A DNA stretch of 64,000 bases, taken from positions 62,001 through 126,000 of the forward strand of contig RDXX01000018.1 of NCBI GenBank assembly GCA_004292955.1, given 5' to 3'. The first letter of the stretch is position 1; every line of letters begins with the position of its first letter. Below, one piece after another: positions 1 to 9,034 of the stretch. This DNA is from Oscillatoriales cyanobacterium (GTDB taxonomy: Bacteria; Cyanobacteriota; Cyanobacteriia; Cyanobacteriales; Microcoleaceae). The translations under genes and the position numbers were made by a program. A model generated the notes under the pieces. It was not told the DNA's origin. It ran no database searches and saw only the letters and a list, made by a program, of their open reading frames with translations.

Positions 1-561
1 CAACTCGATTTCAAATATGACGAATTAGTCGCTTTTTTCCAAAGTCGCTATCGCGGGAATGACGATAAAAATTGGACTGGTTACATTTGTGACGAACCGC
101 TGCTGTTAAATCCAGCTTACCTGGAAAATCTAACAATTGGAGGCGTTGCTTGGGGATTTTTTAGTGGCGCGATGCACGATGAAGCAGCTTATGTTTTGGA
201 AGGGAAACTCGGCTTAAATTCCCCCGTGTTAGTCGCGATGGAAGATGCACCGGGAAAACCAGATCCGACTGGACTTTTCTCGACAATTGAACAGTTGGAA
301 AATCGGCACGGTTTAGAAAGCAATTTGCCCGTGATTTATGCGGGAGATACAGTTGCCGATATTTACACCGTGGTGAAGGCGCGGGAATTGCAACCGAATC
401 GGATTTGGCTGGGTGCAGGAATTTTGCCACCTCACGTTTTGGATGATTCTGTTCGCTGTGAAGCGTATGCTGCGGGGCTGAAAAAAGCTGGTGCTGCGGA
501 GATTTTTAGGAATATCGAGGAGTTGAATGCTGCACGAATTGGAGAATTATACGGCGGTTGA
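1..561 (+). CDS. HAD-IA family hydrolase, C-terminal part (5' end outside the window)
   Basis: The frame is open from base 1 and ends at TGA 559-561, so only the last 186 residues are seen. The text matches the cyanobacterial HAD subfamily IA group (TIGR01548-like): a GKPDP motif (the HAD motif III lysine) and an IYAGDTVADI motif (the acidic motif IV that holds Mg2+). Such proteins are usually phosphatases of unknown substrate; the substrate cannot be read here. Oddity: the last codons and the stop lie inside the first copy of a palindromic repeat that is then repeated downstream, so the repeat sets the C-terminus. The family call is fairly sure; the function is not known. Confidence 0.75.
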   Translation, partial: QLDFKYDELVAFFQSRYRGNDDKNWTGYICDEPLLLNPAYLENLTIGGVAWGFFSGAMHDEAAYVLEGKLGLNSPVLVAMEDAPGKPDPTGLFSTIEQLENRHGLESNLPVIYAGDTVADIYTVVKARELQPNRIWLGAGILPPHVLDDSVRCEAYAAGLKKAGAAEIFRNIEELNAARIGELYGG

Positions 562-1045
562 AACCGCGTCGGTACATTGGAGAATTAGACGGCGGTTGAA
601 ACCGCGTCTACACCAACAATGTCTGCCTCCGCAGACTTAAGAAAGAGGGCGGTTGAAACCGCGTCTACACCAACGATGTCCGCTCAGACGGCGGTTGAAA
701 CCGCGTCTACACAAACGATGTCCGCCTCCGCGGACTCAAGAAAATAACATAATTTTAACCGTTTTATCTTCAACCTGCGGAGGCAGGTTTGGTTTGTGTA
801 GACGCGGTTTCAACCGCCGTTTAATCTTCAACCCGCGGAGGCGGGTTTGGTTTGTGTAGACGCGGTTTCAACCGCCGTTTTATCTTCAACCTGCGTCGGC
901 AGGTTTGGTTTATGTAGACGCGGTTTCAACCGCCGTATAATCTTCAACCCGCGGAGGCGGGTTTGGTTTGTGTAGACGCGGTTTCAACCGCCGTCTAATC
1001 AACCGCCGTCTAATCAACCGCCGTCTAATGAACCGCCGTCTAATC
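538..1045. repeat. cluster of dispersed palindromic repeats
   Basis: This gene-poor gap is almost wholly repeats. The core GCGGTTGAAACCGC, flanked by a GTAGAC/GTCTAC arm, occurs in plus orientation near 552, 590, 648 and 689 and in the opposite orientation near 797, 855, 913 and 970. The copies alternate with a CCTCCGC-type mini palindrome (CTGCGGAGGCAG). A short tail near 1000-1040 repeats CAACCGCCGTCTAAT. Positions 538-570 and 577-610 are near-identical, so the end of the HAD gene was locally duplicated. Other copies lie at 2971-3022 and 55160-55300. Confidence 0.85.
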
Positions 1046-1864
1046 TTATTTCAAGTTCAAGAATTTGTCTAAAGCGCTAACTACAACTGGCGGCCAGCGG
1101 CGGGTTTTTGCCACCCAATCGAGGTCTTTGTAGCGGGAATCGAGACCGACTGCGGCCACCCAATTGCTCTCAGCTTCACCGCGCTGTCCAGCCTCCCAAA
1201 GACAGGCGCTGAGGGCTGCTCTCATATCCGCAAATTGGGGATATCTGCGGACAATGTTTTTCATGTTGCGAATTGCTTCTTTGGTTTGCCCGTTTTGATA
1301 AAGTGCGAGGGCGTGATTGGCACGAGCAAAGGCGTATTCGGGCGCCAATTCAAAAGCTTTGCTGTAGTCTTTAATTGCTATTTCCCATTGTCCTAAACCT
1401 GCTTCGGCGTTACCTCGGTTGTTGTAGGCGGCTGGATCTTTCGGGTCTAATTCTAGCACATGATTGTAGTCGGCGATCGCTTCTTCCCAGCGTCCTAAAC
1501 CTTCTAAGGCTGTGCCGCGATTTAGGTAGGGATCGGGAGCATTCGGAGCTAGTTCGATCGCCTTTTCGTAGTCAGCAATTGCTAATTGTAGTTTGTTTTG
1601 GCTGACTCTCGAATTGCCTCGGTTACTCCAAGCGGCGGCTTGTGAGGGAAATTTGTCAATAATTTCTGTCCACAAAGTTTCTGCGGCGGGAAATTTGCCT
1701 TCGTTTGTAGCCTCAAAAGCTTTCTGAACAAGTTCTCCTAATTCCTGCTGCTGAGGGGTGAGCTCTGTTGCTTGTAGTTGTGCGGCGGCGGGCGCGATAT
1801 TTCCCAACCAAACTAACCCGGTTACAATTAATACTGTAAAAAATGTGAAAAGTGAGCGAATCAT
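1046..1864 (-). CDS. secreted or lumenal tetratricopeptide-repeat protein
   Basis: 272 aa. Residues 1-28 form a signal peptide ending in an AxA-type site (PAAAQ), so the protein is exported to the periplasm or thylakoid lumen. After a linker come about four TPR units at roughly residues 40-200, with repeated AIADY, NRG and ELxP signatures. The C-terminus (RRWPPVVVSALDKFL) is not TPR. TPRs bind partner proteins; such lumenal TPR proteins in cyanobacteria often help assemble photosynthetic or membrane complexes, but no partner is shown here. The start is ATG with no clear Shine-Dalgarno. The gene stands alone between a repeat cluster and a divergent cobK. Confidence 0.8.
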   Translation of the reverse strand: MIRSLFTFFTVLIVTGLVWLGNIAPAAAQLQATELTPQQQELGELVQKAFEATNEGKFPAAETLWTEIIDKFPSQAAAWSNRGNSRVSQNKLQLAIADYEKAIELAPNAPDPYLNRGTALEGLGRWEEAIADYNHVLELDPKDPAAYNNRGNAEAGLGQWEIAIKDYSKAFELAPEYAFARANHALALYQNGQTKEAIRNMKNIVRRYPQFADMRAALSACLWEAGQRGEAESNWVAAVGLDSRYKDLDWVAKTRRWPPVVVSALDKFLNLK

Positions 1865-1916
1865 CTTTGGTGGCAGTTGAAACTTTACTAAGCTGTTGCG
1901 TATTTAAATTGAGTAT

Positions 1917-1945
1917 TTGGGACGGGCTAGAAGCCCATCCCACAA
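1917..1945. repeat. short hairpin repeat (GGGACGGGCT ... AGCCCATCCC)
   Basis: A GGGA-GGGCT stem pairs with AGCCC-TCCC around a short loop, upstream of the TPR gene. A related hairpin lies at 50221-50248, so this is a dispersed repeat rather than a gene-specific site. Confidence 0.6.
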
Positions 1946-2054
1946 GACTTTGATTTGTTTTTGACACAGAACAATTTAAATACAGAACAGCTTAAATATA
2001 TTATTAACCTAAATTGCGGTCGTTGGTTAAATCTTATCAGTTAAAAGTAATTTT

Positions 2055-2804
2055 ATGAAAAAACGCTTATTAATTTTGGGCGGAACGGGTGATGCTATTG
2101 AAGTAGCTGCCAGAGCTGCTCAAATTGCTGATATCGAGGTGATATCTTCGCTTGCAGGGCGGACTAAACAGCCTTTGACCCCAAAAACGGGTACGGTGCG
2201 GATTGGGGGGTTTGGTGGGGCGGCTGGGCTGGCTGAGTTTTTGCGTTGTAGCCCGATCGACTTTTTAATTGATGCGACTCATCCGTTTGCAGCGCAGATT
2301 TCAGCCAATGCTGCGGTGGCTGCGGCTGAGTGTCATGTCCCTCATTTGATGCTGGTGCGCCCTGCGTGGGAGGCCGTGGAGGGCGATCGCTGGATTGAAG
2401 TCGCCAGCCACTCGGAGGCTGCAAGGGCTTTGTCAGGGCATTCTCGGCGGGTGTTTCTGACGATTGGGAGGCAGGAATTGGCGGAGTTTGCGGGTTTGGA
2501 GGATGTTTGGTGTTTGATGCGGGCGATCGATCCTCCGGCACCAAATACTCTTGTTCCTCATGGTGAATTATTATTAGCAAGGGGGCCTTTTTCATTGGGA
2601 GACGAGCGGCAATTGCTCTTGGAATATCAGATTGATACAATTGTTAGCAAAAACAGCGGTGGTGCAGCGACATATCCAAAAATTATCGCCGCTAGGGAGT
2701 TGGGTATTCGTGTTGTAATGGTGCAGCGGACTCCGATTCCTAATGTTGAGCGGGTTGCTGATGTGTCGGGGGCGATTGATTGGCTAATTCAGCAGTTGAA
2801 GTGA
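2055..2804 (+). CDS. cobK: precorrin-6A / cobalt-precorrin-6A reductase
   Basis: 249 aa, full length for CobK/CbiJ. It reduces the macrocycle of (cobalt-)precorrin-6A with NADPH in cobalamin synthesis, in the cytoplasm. Seen directly: an N-terminal nucleotide-binding turn (LILGGTGDA, residues 5-13), the DATHPFA motif near residue 75, and the family signature LLARGPFSL followed by VSKNSGGAATYPK near residues 173-207. The start is ATG. There is no cob neighbour; the gene stands alone, divergent from the TPR gene. A cobalamin riboswitch occurs 4 kb away but serves another gene, on the opposite strand. The identification is firm. Confidence 0.92.
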   Translation: MKKRLLILGGTGDAIEVAARAAQIADIEVISSLAGRTKQPLTPKTGTVRIGGFGGAAGLAEFLRCSPIDFLIDATHPFAAQISANAAVAAAECHVPHLMLVRPAWEAVEGDRWIEVASHSEAARALSGHSRRVFLTIGRQELAEFAGLEDVWCLMRAIDPPAPNTLVPHGELLLARGPFSLGDERQLLLEYQIDTIVSKNSGGAATYPKIIAARELGIRVVMVQRTPIPNVERVADVSGAIDWLIQQLK

Positions 2805-2828
2805 AAATCACAACTTACGCACTCCGAC

Positions 2829-2960
2829 TAAAGAAACCGGGTTTTTTATAAATTTGCGGGTGACAACGAAATATTGTCGAAAAAAACCCGGTTTCTCGGC
2901 TACCGCAATCAAGAAACCAGGTTTTTCTGAATCTGCGGGTAACAACGAAATATTGTCGCG
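2829..2960. repeat. tandem pair of AAGAAACCGGGTTT-type repeats
   Basis: Two roughly 48-nt units (about 2831-2879 and 2911-2958) share AGAAACC.GGTTTTT, TGCGGGT.ACAACGAAATATTGTCG. Between them lies an inverted GAAACCGGGTTT copy. Related GAAACCCGGTTTC hairpins occur at 25281-25425. The array fills the gap between cobK and the convergent CapA gene and may act as an RNA hairpin terminator for both. Confidence 0.7.
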
Positions 2961-2969
2961 TTATTTTCT

Positions 2970-4229
2970 TTATTCCGCGGAGGCGGAATTTGTTTGTCTA
3001 GGCGCGGTTTCAACCGCCGTCTTATCTTTGTTATTCAATGAGTTAAGATGATTGTTCATTTCTTGTAGATATGCTTTTAAAACTGGATACTGCGAAGTTG
3101 CTAGCAGCGCATCTTTTTTCTGAGTGACGGTTGTTTCTAACGGCAAAACGCGATAGTTAGTTTTATTGTTCAAAGTATAGCGGTGTACCCAAGTCGGAAT
3201 TGTTTTAATGCTGATAATTTCTGTAGTCTTTTCGGGAAATTTCTTGCGAATATTTATTTGCACAATTACACCTAAGTCTGTATAATCTTGGGTCTGCCCC
3301 GAGATGAAGTTTCCCATTGAATAAATTGCTACGGCCTTTCTGGTTTTCCCATTCTTTCCTTTGAATTTAAATATTTTGTAAGGCTGGACGACGTGGGGAT
3401 GACTGCCGAGAATGATGTCTGCACCAGCTTTTAAAATGTTTTCAACTAATTGTTTTTGTTTGGTGTTTGGCTGTCGCTGATATTCGTCGCCAAAATGCAG
3501 GGAAATTGCGATCGCATCTGCTCCTTTTTTTCGGGCTTTGGCGATGTCTTTGATTATCTGTTTTTCGTCGATTAGCGAAACTAGGTAATCTTTGCCTTTG
3601 GGTATCGGGATGCCGTTTGTGCCGTAGCTGTAGGCTAGCATGGCTAGCGATATGTTGTTTTTGGTGACGATCAAAATCCTATCGCCCGCTGCTTTAGACT
3701 TGGCTGTCCCTGTTGATGCAATTTTGCGATCGCCCAAATTTGCGATCGTCCTAATTACCCCTATTTCTCCCCGATCCAAAGCATGATTATTCGCGGTTGT
3801 CAAGATATTAAATCCAGCTTTTTTCGCAGCATCCAGTAATTGCACTGGTGCGTTAAATAGCGGATATCCCGTATATCCGCCCGCATCTTCGCCCGCTAAA
3901 GGTGTTTCCAGGTTTCCCGTTACCCAATCGCCCTTTGACAGGATACTTTTAACTGGTGCGAAGAAGCTGTCAAAATTGTATGTTTGCTTTTTTGCATCGT
4001 AGCCCGAGATTGTTTGAGTAATGTGCATCATGATATCGCCGACAGCAATTAGTTGCGCTTCTTTAATCTCAGACTTGGGTTTAGCCGGTGCAGGTGTTGC
4101 AATTGGCGATGGCGTCCCGCCCCGCAAGCTACGGCTTTCTGTACGCTGTATATTGGTTTTTGGCGCTTGGATGTCGCAGCTTGCGATCGAAAACACGGCA
4201 ATTACCGAAAGCAACCGACGAAAAGTCAT
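2970..4229 (-). CDS. CapA family (PGA_cap) metallophosphatase-fold lipoprotein
   Basis: 419 aa from ATG 4229. This start is chosen because it gives a lipoprotein signal peptide (hydrophobic stretch, then lipobox IASC near residue 18); an upstream ATG at 4319 would bury it. Motifs of the PgsA/CapA calcineurin-like fold are all present: VGDIMMH, GNLETPL, NNHALDRG, HFGDEYQ, GSHPHV and YSMGNFI. The family takes part in poly-gamma-glutamate or surface polymer metabolism, or acts as an extracellular phosphatase; the substrate is not shown. No capB or capC is adjacent. Oddity: the last about 15 residues (ETAPRQTNSASAE) are encoded by a copy of the dispersed palindromic repeat, so the C-terminus was replaced or extended by the repeat. 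Confidence 0.85.
   Translation of the reverse strand: MTFRRLLSVIAVFSIASCDIQAPKTNIQRTESRSLRGGTPSPIATPAPAKPKSEIKEAQLIAVGDIMMHITQTISGYDAKKQTYNFDSFFAPVKSILSKGDWVTGNLETPLAGEDAGGYTGYPLFNAPVQLLDAAKKAGFNILTTANNHALDRGEIGVIRTIANLGDRKIASTGTAKSKAAGDRILIVTKNNISLAMLAYSYGTNGIPIPKGKDYLVSLIDEKQIIKDIAKARKKGADAIAISLHFGDEYQRQPNTKQKQLVENILKAGADIILGSHPHVVQPYKIFKFKGKNGKTRKAVAIYSMGNFISGQTQDYTDLGVIVQINIRKKFPEKTTEIISIKTIPTWVHRYTLNNKTNYRVLPLETTVTQKKDALLATSQYPVLKAYLQEMNNHLNSLNNKDKTAVETAPRQTNSASAE
2971..3022. repeat. dispersed palindromic repeat copy inside the 3' end of the CapA gene
   Basis: It carries CCGCGGAGGCGG followed by GCGCGGTTTCAACCGCCGT, the same two-part unit as in the 538-1045 cluster. It is read as coding sequence by the CapA gene, and the TAA stop overlaps its edge. 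Confidence 0.8.
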
Positions 4230-4410
4230 AACTTTTAAGAGTGATTTATCGGCATCTATGATATCATCATTATGCCTTGCACACCGTTGGCTAGAAACTA
4301 GGTTTTTCAACAAAAACATTGGCTAAAAACTCTCAATCTTCCTTAAAAAGCCCGGGTTCTTTGTTCGGATTACGCAATTTATAATGACTCGATTAGTTAC
4401 ACCCAAATAA

Positions 4411-5391
4411 ATGACAAAAAAATATCTCATTATTGCCTTTATTGTTTTCTTCTCAATTACGGGTTTTGGTATTTTGAGTTACGCTCAGAGTTCGAGCGAT
4501 CGACCTTTTGAATTTGCCTTAATTGGCGATTTGCCTTACAGCGCAGAACAAGAAGCAAAATTTCCGAATTTGATTGCAGATATCAATCGATCGCCCGCAG
4601 CCTTTGTCATTCACGACGGCGATATCAAAAGCGGTGGATCTGTCTGCGATGATGCAACTTTTGTCAGCCGCCAGCAGTTATTTAATAAATTTGAAATGCC
4701 CTTCATTCTCGCCTATGGTGATAACGAATGGACTGACTGTCACCGTTCAAATAACGCCAGTTACAACAATCCCATAGAAAGACTTGCTAAACTGCGGGAA
4801 ATCTTCAACAAAGGCACTCAAAGTTTAGGTAAACGTACCTTAACTCTCACCCGCCAAAGCGAAAATCCGCAGTTTGCTAAATATCGTGAAAATGTCCGCT
4901 GGATTTATAACGGGATAACATTTTTGGCGATAAATATGCCGGGAAGCAACAACAATTTTGGCCGCACTCCCGAACAGGATAAAGAATATGCCGATCGCAA
5001 TTTCGCTAATTTAGCCTGGATTAAAGAATCTTTTGCTTCAGCAAAACGCAGCAACAGCAAAGGAATCATGTTAGTTGCACAAGCAAATCCGGGCTTTGAA
5101 CTCGATCGAACCGACAAAAGAATAACCGGCTACAACGATTTTATCGCAACTCTGGAAACAGAAACCCGCAATTTTCCCGGACAAGTCGTATTCGTGCACG
5201 GCGATACTCACTATTTCCGCATCGACAAACCTTTACCTCGTTTTGACGATGACACTCAACTCCCCAGACTGCTAAACTTTACCAGAGTTGAAACTTTTGG
5301 TTCTCCAAACGTGCATTGGTTGCGGGCTTTTTATGACCCCAAAAATCCTAACGTGTTTGAATTTAAACAGCAGATTGTTCCCAAAAATTAG
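4411..5391 (+). CDS. secreted calcineurin-like phosphoesterase
   Basis: 326 aa. An N-terminal hydrophobic segment (residues 4-25) ends in YAQS, a plausible signal peptide, so it acts outside the cytoplasm. Metallophosphoesterase motifs occur in order: GDLPYS (near residue 40), HDGDIKSGG, AYGDNEWTDC and, late, VFVHGDTHYFRID. These hold a two-metal centre that cleaves phosphoesters; the substrate is unknown. Two cysteines in the middle (SVCDD, TDCHR) may pair. The start is ATG without a strong ribosome site. It diverges from the CapA gene, which has a related fold; the two may both act on extracellular phosphate compounds, but that is inference. Confidence 0.8.
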   Translation: MTKKYLIIAFIVFFSITGFGILSYAQSSSDRPFEFALIGDLPYSAEQEAKFPNLIADINRSPAAFVIHDGDIKSGGSVCDDATFVSRQQLFNKFEMPFILAYGDNEWTDCHRSNNASYNNPIERLAKLREIFNKGTQSLGKRTLTLTRQSENPQFAKYRENVRWIYNGITFLAINMPGSNNNFGRTPEQDKEYADRNFANLAWIKESFASAKRSNSKGIMLVAQANPGFELDRTDKRITGYNDFIATLETETRNFPGQVVFVHGDTHYFRIDKPLPRFDDDTQLPRLLNFTRVETFGSPNVHWLRAFYDPKNPNVFEFKQQIVPKN

Positions 5392-5469
5392 GCAAATTAA
5401 CACCAGTTGTATCCCAGATAAATATTGTTTCGCTTATACTGAAGATCGCTAGCATGGAGGAATTTATTT

Positions 5470-6045
5470 ATGACGATCGCAACTGAGCGCATTACCCTTG
5501 AAGAATTTCTGAAACTGCCAGAAACTAAACCAGCCAGCGAATACATTGAGGGCGAAATCATCCAAAAACCTATGCCTAAAACAAAGCATTCTCGTCTCCA
5601 GGGGCGATTCCTGCGTACCATTAATGAAGTGGTAGAGGAACCCAAGATAGCTTACGCTTTTCCAGAGTTGCGGTGTACGTTTGGCGGGCGCTCGATTGTT
5701 CCCGATATTTCTGTACTATTGTGGGAACAAATTCAATTTGATGAGAGTGGCGAATTAGTAGACAATGTGCTAATTGCACCGTATTGGGCGATCGAAATTC
5801 TATCGCCAGAACAAAGCTCCAACCGCGTAACTAAAAAAATTATTCACTGTCTCGAACATGGCTGTCAGTTGGGATGGCTAGTCGATCCAGGCGATCGATC
5901 GATTTTAGCATTTTTACCCAATCAACAACCGCAATTCTGCGAAGGTAGCGATGTCGTTCCCGTACCCGAAATCATTCCCTTGAATATCACCGCCGAACAA
6001 GTATTTAGCTGGTTGAGAATGCAAGCATCAACGACAGGTTCGTAG
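5470..6045 (+). CDS. Uma2 family (DUF820) restriction-endonuclease-fold protein
   Basis: 191 aa, the usual Uma2 length. The start is fixed by GGAGG at 5456-5460, nine bases before ATG. Seen: LEEFLKLPE near residue 9, YIEGEII, PDISVLLWE (the acidic PD motif) and WAIEILSPEQS (the E-x-L-SP motif), which together make a PD-(D/E)xK nuclease core. Cyanobacteria carry dozens of such genes and their role is unsettled. Possible inactivity: the usual lysine-rich ERK tract after the core reads NRVTKKI here, so the catalytic lysine cannot be named with certainty. The stop codon TAG lies within the left arm of a palindromic repeat. Confidence 0.85.
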   Translation: MTIATERITLEEFLKLPETKPASEYIEGEIIQKPMPKTKHSRLQGRFLRTINEVVEEPKIAYAFPELRCTFGGRSIVPDISVLLWEQIQFDESGELVDNVLIAPYWAIEILSPEQSSNRVTKKIIHCLEHGCQLGWLVDPGDRSILAFLPNQQPQFCEGSDVVPVPEIIPLNITAEQVFSWLRMQASTTGS

Positions 6046-6097
6046 TGAGGACTTTAGTCCTCATCAAAACAGAGGACTCAAGTCCTCACTACGAACC
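6037..6097. repeat. 61-bp inverted repeat, GGTTCGTAGTGAGGACT family
   Basis: The left arm 6037-6053 is perfectly complementary to 6081-6097, with an inner GGACT..AGTCC stem. The left arm provides the stop codon of the Uma2 gene. As RNA it would form a strong hairpin and may end the Uma2 transcript. Related copies: 6714-6743 (inside the riboswitch), 6916-6976, the outer arms of 25225-25490, and a half copy near 49993. Confidence 0.85.
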
Positions 6098-6233
6098 TTT
6101 ACCTAAGCACACAATCGCATTGCTGATTGACAGTATGAATTGAGTTATACCCAAAAAGTCTATGTTTTACTCAAGGGTAAAAAATGTGAATTCATACTCA
6201 AGTTCAGCAACGCCAAATTTTCGCTCCTTATCT

Positions 6234-6650
6234 CTAATTTCCCAGTGGTGGAATCTTAGCCAACACACCTTTTTTCAGAGCTTGAGGACGCTCAGACCAA
6301 GGCAACAAACCATCCGGCTTAGCATAGTATTGACTCGCGCATTCGAGTACAGCCTCGACACTTTCCGGTTCATTTGGAGGCAAATCACCAAACAGATAAG
6401 TATACTTTCCAGCAGCAGCAAAAGAGACCGCACAAGAGTGACTGCAAGCACTCATGCACTCAACTTCTTGAATCTCAAACTCATCAGACAACTCCCAATC
6501 TTTAGCGAGTTTAGATAAATCTTCCATGAATTGTTGGCCACCACTTTTACCTTCGCGCTTGCCATCTTTCCAAACACTAGCGCAAGCAGTGCAAACCAAA
6601 AGACAGTGTTTTGTGCGTACAACCGTGTTTCGTTTAGTTCCATTCATCAT
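6234..6650 (-). CDS. DUF1636 family predicted metal-binding protein, B12-riboswitch controlled
   Basis: 138 aa. It has a thioredoxin-like ferredoxin layout: an N-terminal CLLVCTACAS cluster (three Cys, residues 16-22) and a second pair in VECMSACSHSCAV (three Cys). This pattern fits DUF1636/COG5469, called predicted metal-binding or 2Fe-2S-like proteins. The function is unknown. The leader carries a cobalamin riboswitch, so the gene is probably off when B12 is plentiful, which points to cobalt or cobalamin handling. Two ATGs are adjacent (6650, 6647); GAGG lies a few bases upstream. It is a single-gene transcript. Confidence 0.8.
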   Translation of the reverse strand: MMNGTKRNTVVRTKHCLLVCTACASVWKDGKREGKSGGQQFMEDLSKLAKDWELSDEFEIQEVECMSACSHSCAVSFAAAGKYTYLFGDLPPNEPESVEAVLECASQYYAKPDGLLPWSERPQALKKGVLAKIPPLGN

Positions 6651-6679
6651 CCGTACCTCGCAGATGCGTTCAAAAGTGA

Positions 6680-6850
<171 letters not shown>

Positions 6851-6915
6851 CCCTTTCCCAAAAAAGTTATCTTGGTAACAGCAAGTTTTAATATCTAACC
6901 ACATAAATTAACCCC

Positions 6916-6976
6916 GTTCGTAGTAAGGACTTTAGTCCTCTGATATTTCTGCGGACTGAAGTCCTCACTACAAACC
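6916..6976. repeat. inverted repeat just before the first kinase gene
   Basis: GTTCGTAGTAAGGACT at 6916-6931 pairs with AGTCCTCACTACAAAC at 6960-6975 with two mismatches. It ends three bases before the ATG of the kinase, in the place where a ribosome site would be expected, and so may affect translation. Confidence 0.75.
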
Positions 6977-6978
6977 TT

Positions 6979-8976
6979 ATGAACAAAGCTTTTCCCGACT
7001 TTTCCACCCATGGCTATCAAGTAACCCGCGAACTCGGATACAACAGTTTGGGCGGCCGCGTTACCTATCTCGCCACAAAAATTAACACAACAAACTTCGT
7101 TGTAATTAAGCAATTTCAATTCGCCCAATTAGGTGCTAGCTGGACAGAATACGAAGCTTACGAACAGGAAATCAAAGTTCTCGAAAGTTTGGATTTCCCT
7201 GGAATTCCCCGCTATCTCGATGCTTTCGGGACTGACAGCGGATTTTGCATGGTGCAGGAATACAAAAATGCCGAAAGTGCGATCGCCCGTAATTTCTCGC
7301 CGCCGGATATTAAACAAATTGCGATCGCCACTTTAGAAATTTTAGCTTACCTGCAATCCCAAAAACCGCCCGTAATCCACCGCGACATCAAACCGGAAAA
7401 CTTGTTAATCGATGACGAGTTAAATGTTTACCTAGTAGACTTCGGTTTTGCGCGCTTGGGAGGCGGAAACATCGCCGCCAGCAGCGTTGTCAAAGGCACA
7501 ATGGGATTCATGCCACCGGAGCAAATGTTTAACCGGCAATTAACAGAAGCATCCGACTTGTACGGCTTGGGCGCGACGCTAATTTGTTTGTTGACTGGTA
7601 CAAAATCTGTGGATGTCGGCAACTTGATCGACGATAATTATAGCATTCATTTTCGGCATTTAGTCCCGCCCTTGCAGCAGGGTTGGATGAACTGGCTGGA
7701 AACAATGGTAGCGCCGAGAATTCAAGATAGATACAAGTCGGCGGCTGATGCTTTGACGGCTTTGAGGTCTCTTGATGCCAGCAGTTTGCCGAAAGTGAGG
7801 CTTGAGCGCGATCGGCTAAATAGTATTGCTACAGACTATAGAGAAATATTAACACAATCCCTCGCAATCAGCAACCCAATTCCAGATACAATACTTTGCG
7901 GCAGATGGGAAGTCGCACCGCATCCGAGTGACCCGCCCCACACACCTTATGACCACCCTTGGATCTCCTTTGAACCACAGAATTTTGAAAGCAATGAGGT
8001 TGACTGCAAAATCATAATTGATACTGGTAAATTATTAGCTGATACAACTTACAATCGTCAGCTTGTATTGCACGCAAATTCTGAGCCGGATACTTATACA
8101 ATTGAATTGCAAGTCACAACTTCTCCCCTACCCATACCCAAAAAAACTACTTTCTTGTATAAGGGAAGACTGAATTTTATGTGCTGCTTTGTTGTGGCTG
8201 GTTTTCTGTTGAACCTGATTGCATATCTCAATTTAACTGGCTACAACTATTTAACTACTAGCGGTATTTTTTCCAGTGCCTTATATGGATTTGCTCTGGC
8301 TGAAATCACAATCACGGCAAAATTAAATCGACTTAAGTCTAATTGGTTTGGATCGTTATATGGTTGGTTAATTGGATTGATATTATATATTGTGACCGTC
8401 GTTATTTTAGTTTTTTTTAATTTAATAAGCGGTGACGCTAATACAATTCATCAATTATTTAGTGCGTTTGCTGTGATAACGATAGCTCCAGTCTTAACTT
8501 TAATTGGACATTTATTGGGTAAAATAAATAGACCTGTAAGTATTTTATTCCGTTTTTTATTGTTATCTGCATTAGGTTGTGTATCGTATAGTTTTATGGA
8601 ACTAATCTGGGATGAAAGTGGTCTAAAAATCCTAGGTTTTATTTTGATTGCTCCTATTTTTTACACAACAGCTAATTCGATGGTTTACAATCTAATTTCC
8701 GAGCTAACGATCCAAAAATTTATTAAGGTAGATGCTGTCAATATAGCCTTTCTCACTGCCGGATTTTGTACTAGCTTAGGAGTAGTATTGCGAGTATTTG
8801 TAAATCTTTTTACTCAAATAGAATGGGTTGAACCAATGGAAATGTGGGCAGTCGGAGGAGTGACTATCGCCTTTCTATCAGTTACTGCTATTCCATTACT
8901 TGAACTCATTGTTTTTCGACCAAAAAGAATCCTTGCCAACTATCGCAAATCAGAACCAAATTTAATTAAACCTTAA
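6979..8976 (+). CDS. Ser/Thr protein kinase with polytopic membrane C-terminus
   Basis: 665 aa. Residues 12-270 are an eukaryotic-type kinase domain: a cyanobacterial-style glycine loop (LGYNSLGGRV), ATP lysine K44 (VVIKQF), catalytic HRDIKPEN at 134, DFG at 154-156 and an activation segment with GFMPPEQ. A linker (270-395) of mixed beta character follows, then about eight hydrophobic membrane spans to residue 650. All catalytic residues are intact, so activity is expected. A multi-span C-terminal domain is unusual for these kinases, which mostly end in one span plus a sensor. The kinase half closely matches the next gene, so they arose by duplication; the tails do not match. Confidence 0.88.
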   Translation: MNKAFPDFSTHGYQVTRELGYNSLGGRVTYLATKINTTNFVVIKQFQFAQLGASWTEYEAYEQEIKVLESLDFPGIPRYLDAFGTDSGFCMVQEYKNAESAIARNFSPPDIKQIAIATLEILAYLQSQKPPVIHRDIKPENLLIDDELNVYLVDFGFARLGGGNIAASSVVKGTMGFMPPEQMFNRQLTEASDLYGLGATLICLLTGTKSVDVGNLIDDNYSIHFRHLVPPLQQGWMNWLETMVAPRIQDRYKSAADALTALRSLDASSLPKVRLERDRLNSIATDYREILTQSLAISNPIPDTILCGRWEVAPHPSDPPHTPYDHPWISFEPQNFESNEVDCKIIIDTGKLLADTTYNRQLVLHANSEPDTYTIELQVTTSPLPIPKKTTFLYKGRLNFMCCFVVAGFLLNLIAYLNLTGYNYLTTSGIFSSALYGFALAEITITAKLNRLKSNWFGSLYGWLIGLILYIVTVVILVFFNLISGDANTIHQLFSAFAVITIAPVLTLIGHLLGKINRPVSILFRFLLLSALGCVSYSFMELIWDESGLKILGFILIAPIFYTTANSMVYNLISELTIQKFIKVDAVNIAFLTAGFCTSLGVVLRVFVNLFTQIEWVEPMEMWAVGGVTIAFLSVTAIPLLELIVFRPKRILANYRKSEPNLIKP

Positions 8977-9034
8977 CCAACTGTTCGGCGATATTCTACT
9001 GTTTTTAATGAATGAAATTCTTACTACTAAACCT

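Noticed and set aside
552-1040. Possible CRISPR array in the dense repeat cluster
   Set aside because: Copies change orientation, spacing is irregular, the units are themselves palindromes, and the same unit is scattered elsewhere in the window.
2970-4319. Start of the CapA-type gene at ATG 4319
   Set aside because: It would place 30 polar residues ahead of a clear lipoprotein signal peptide that begins at ATG 4229.
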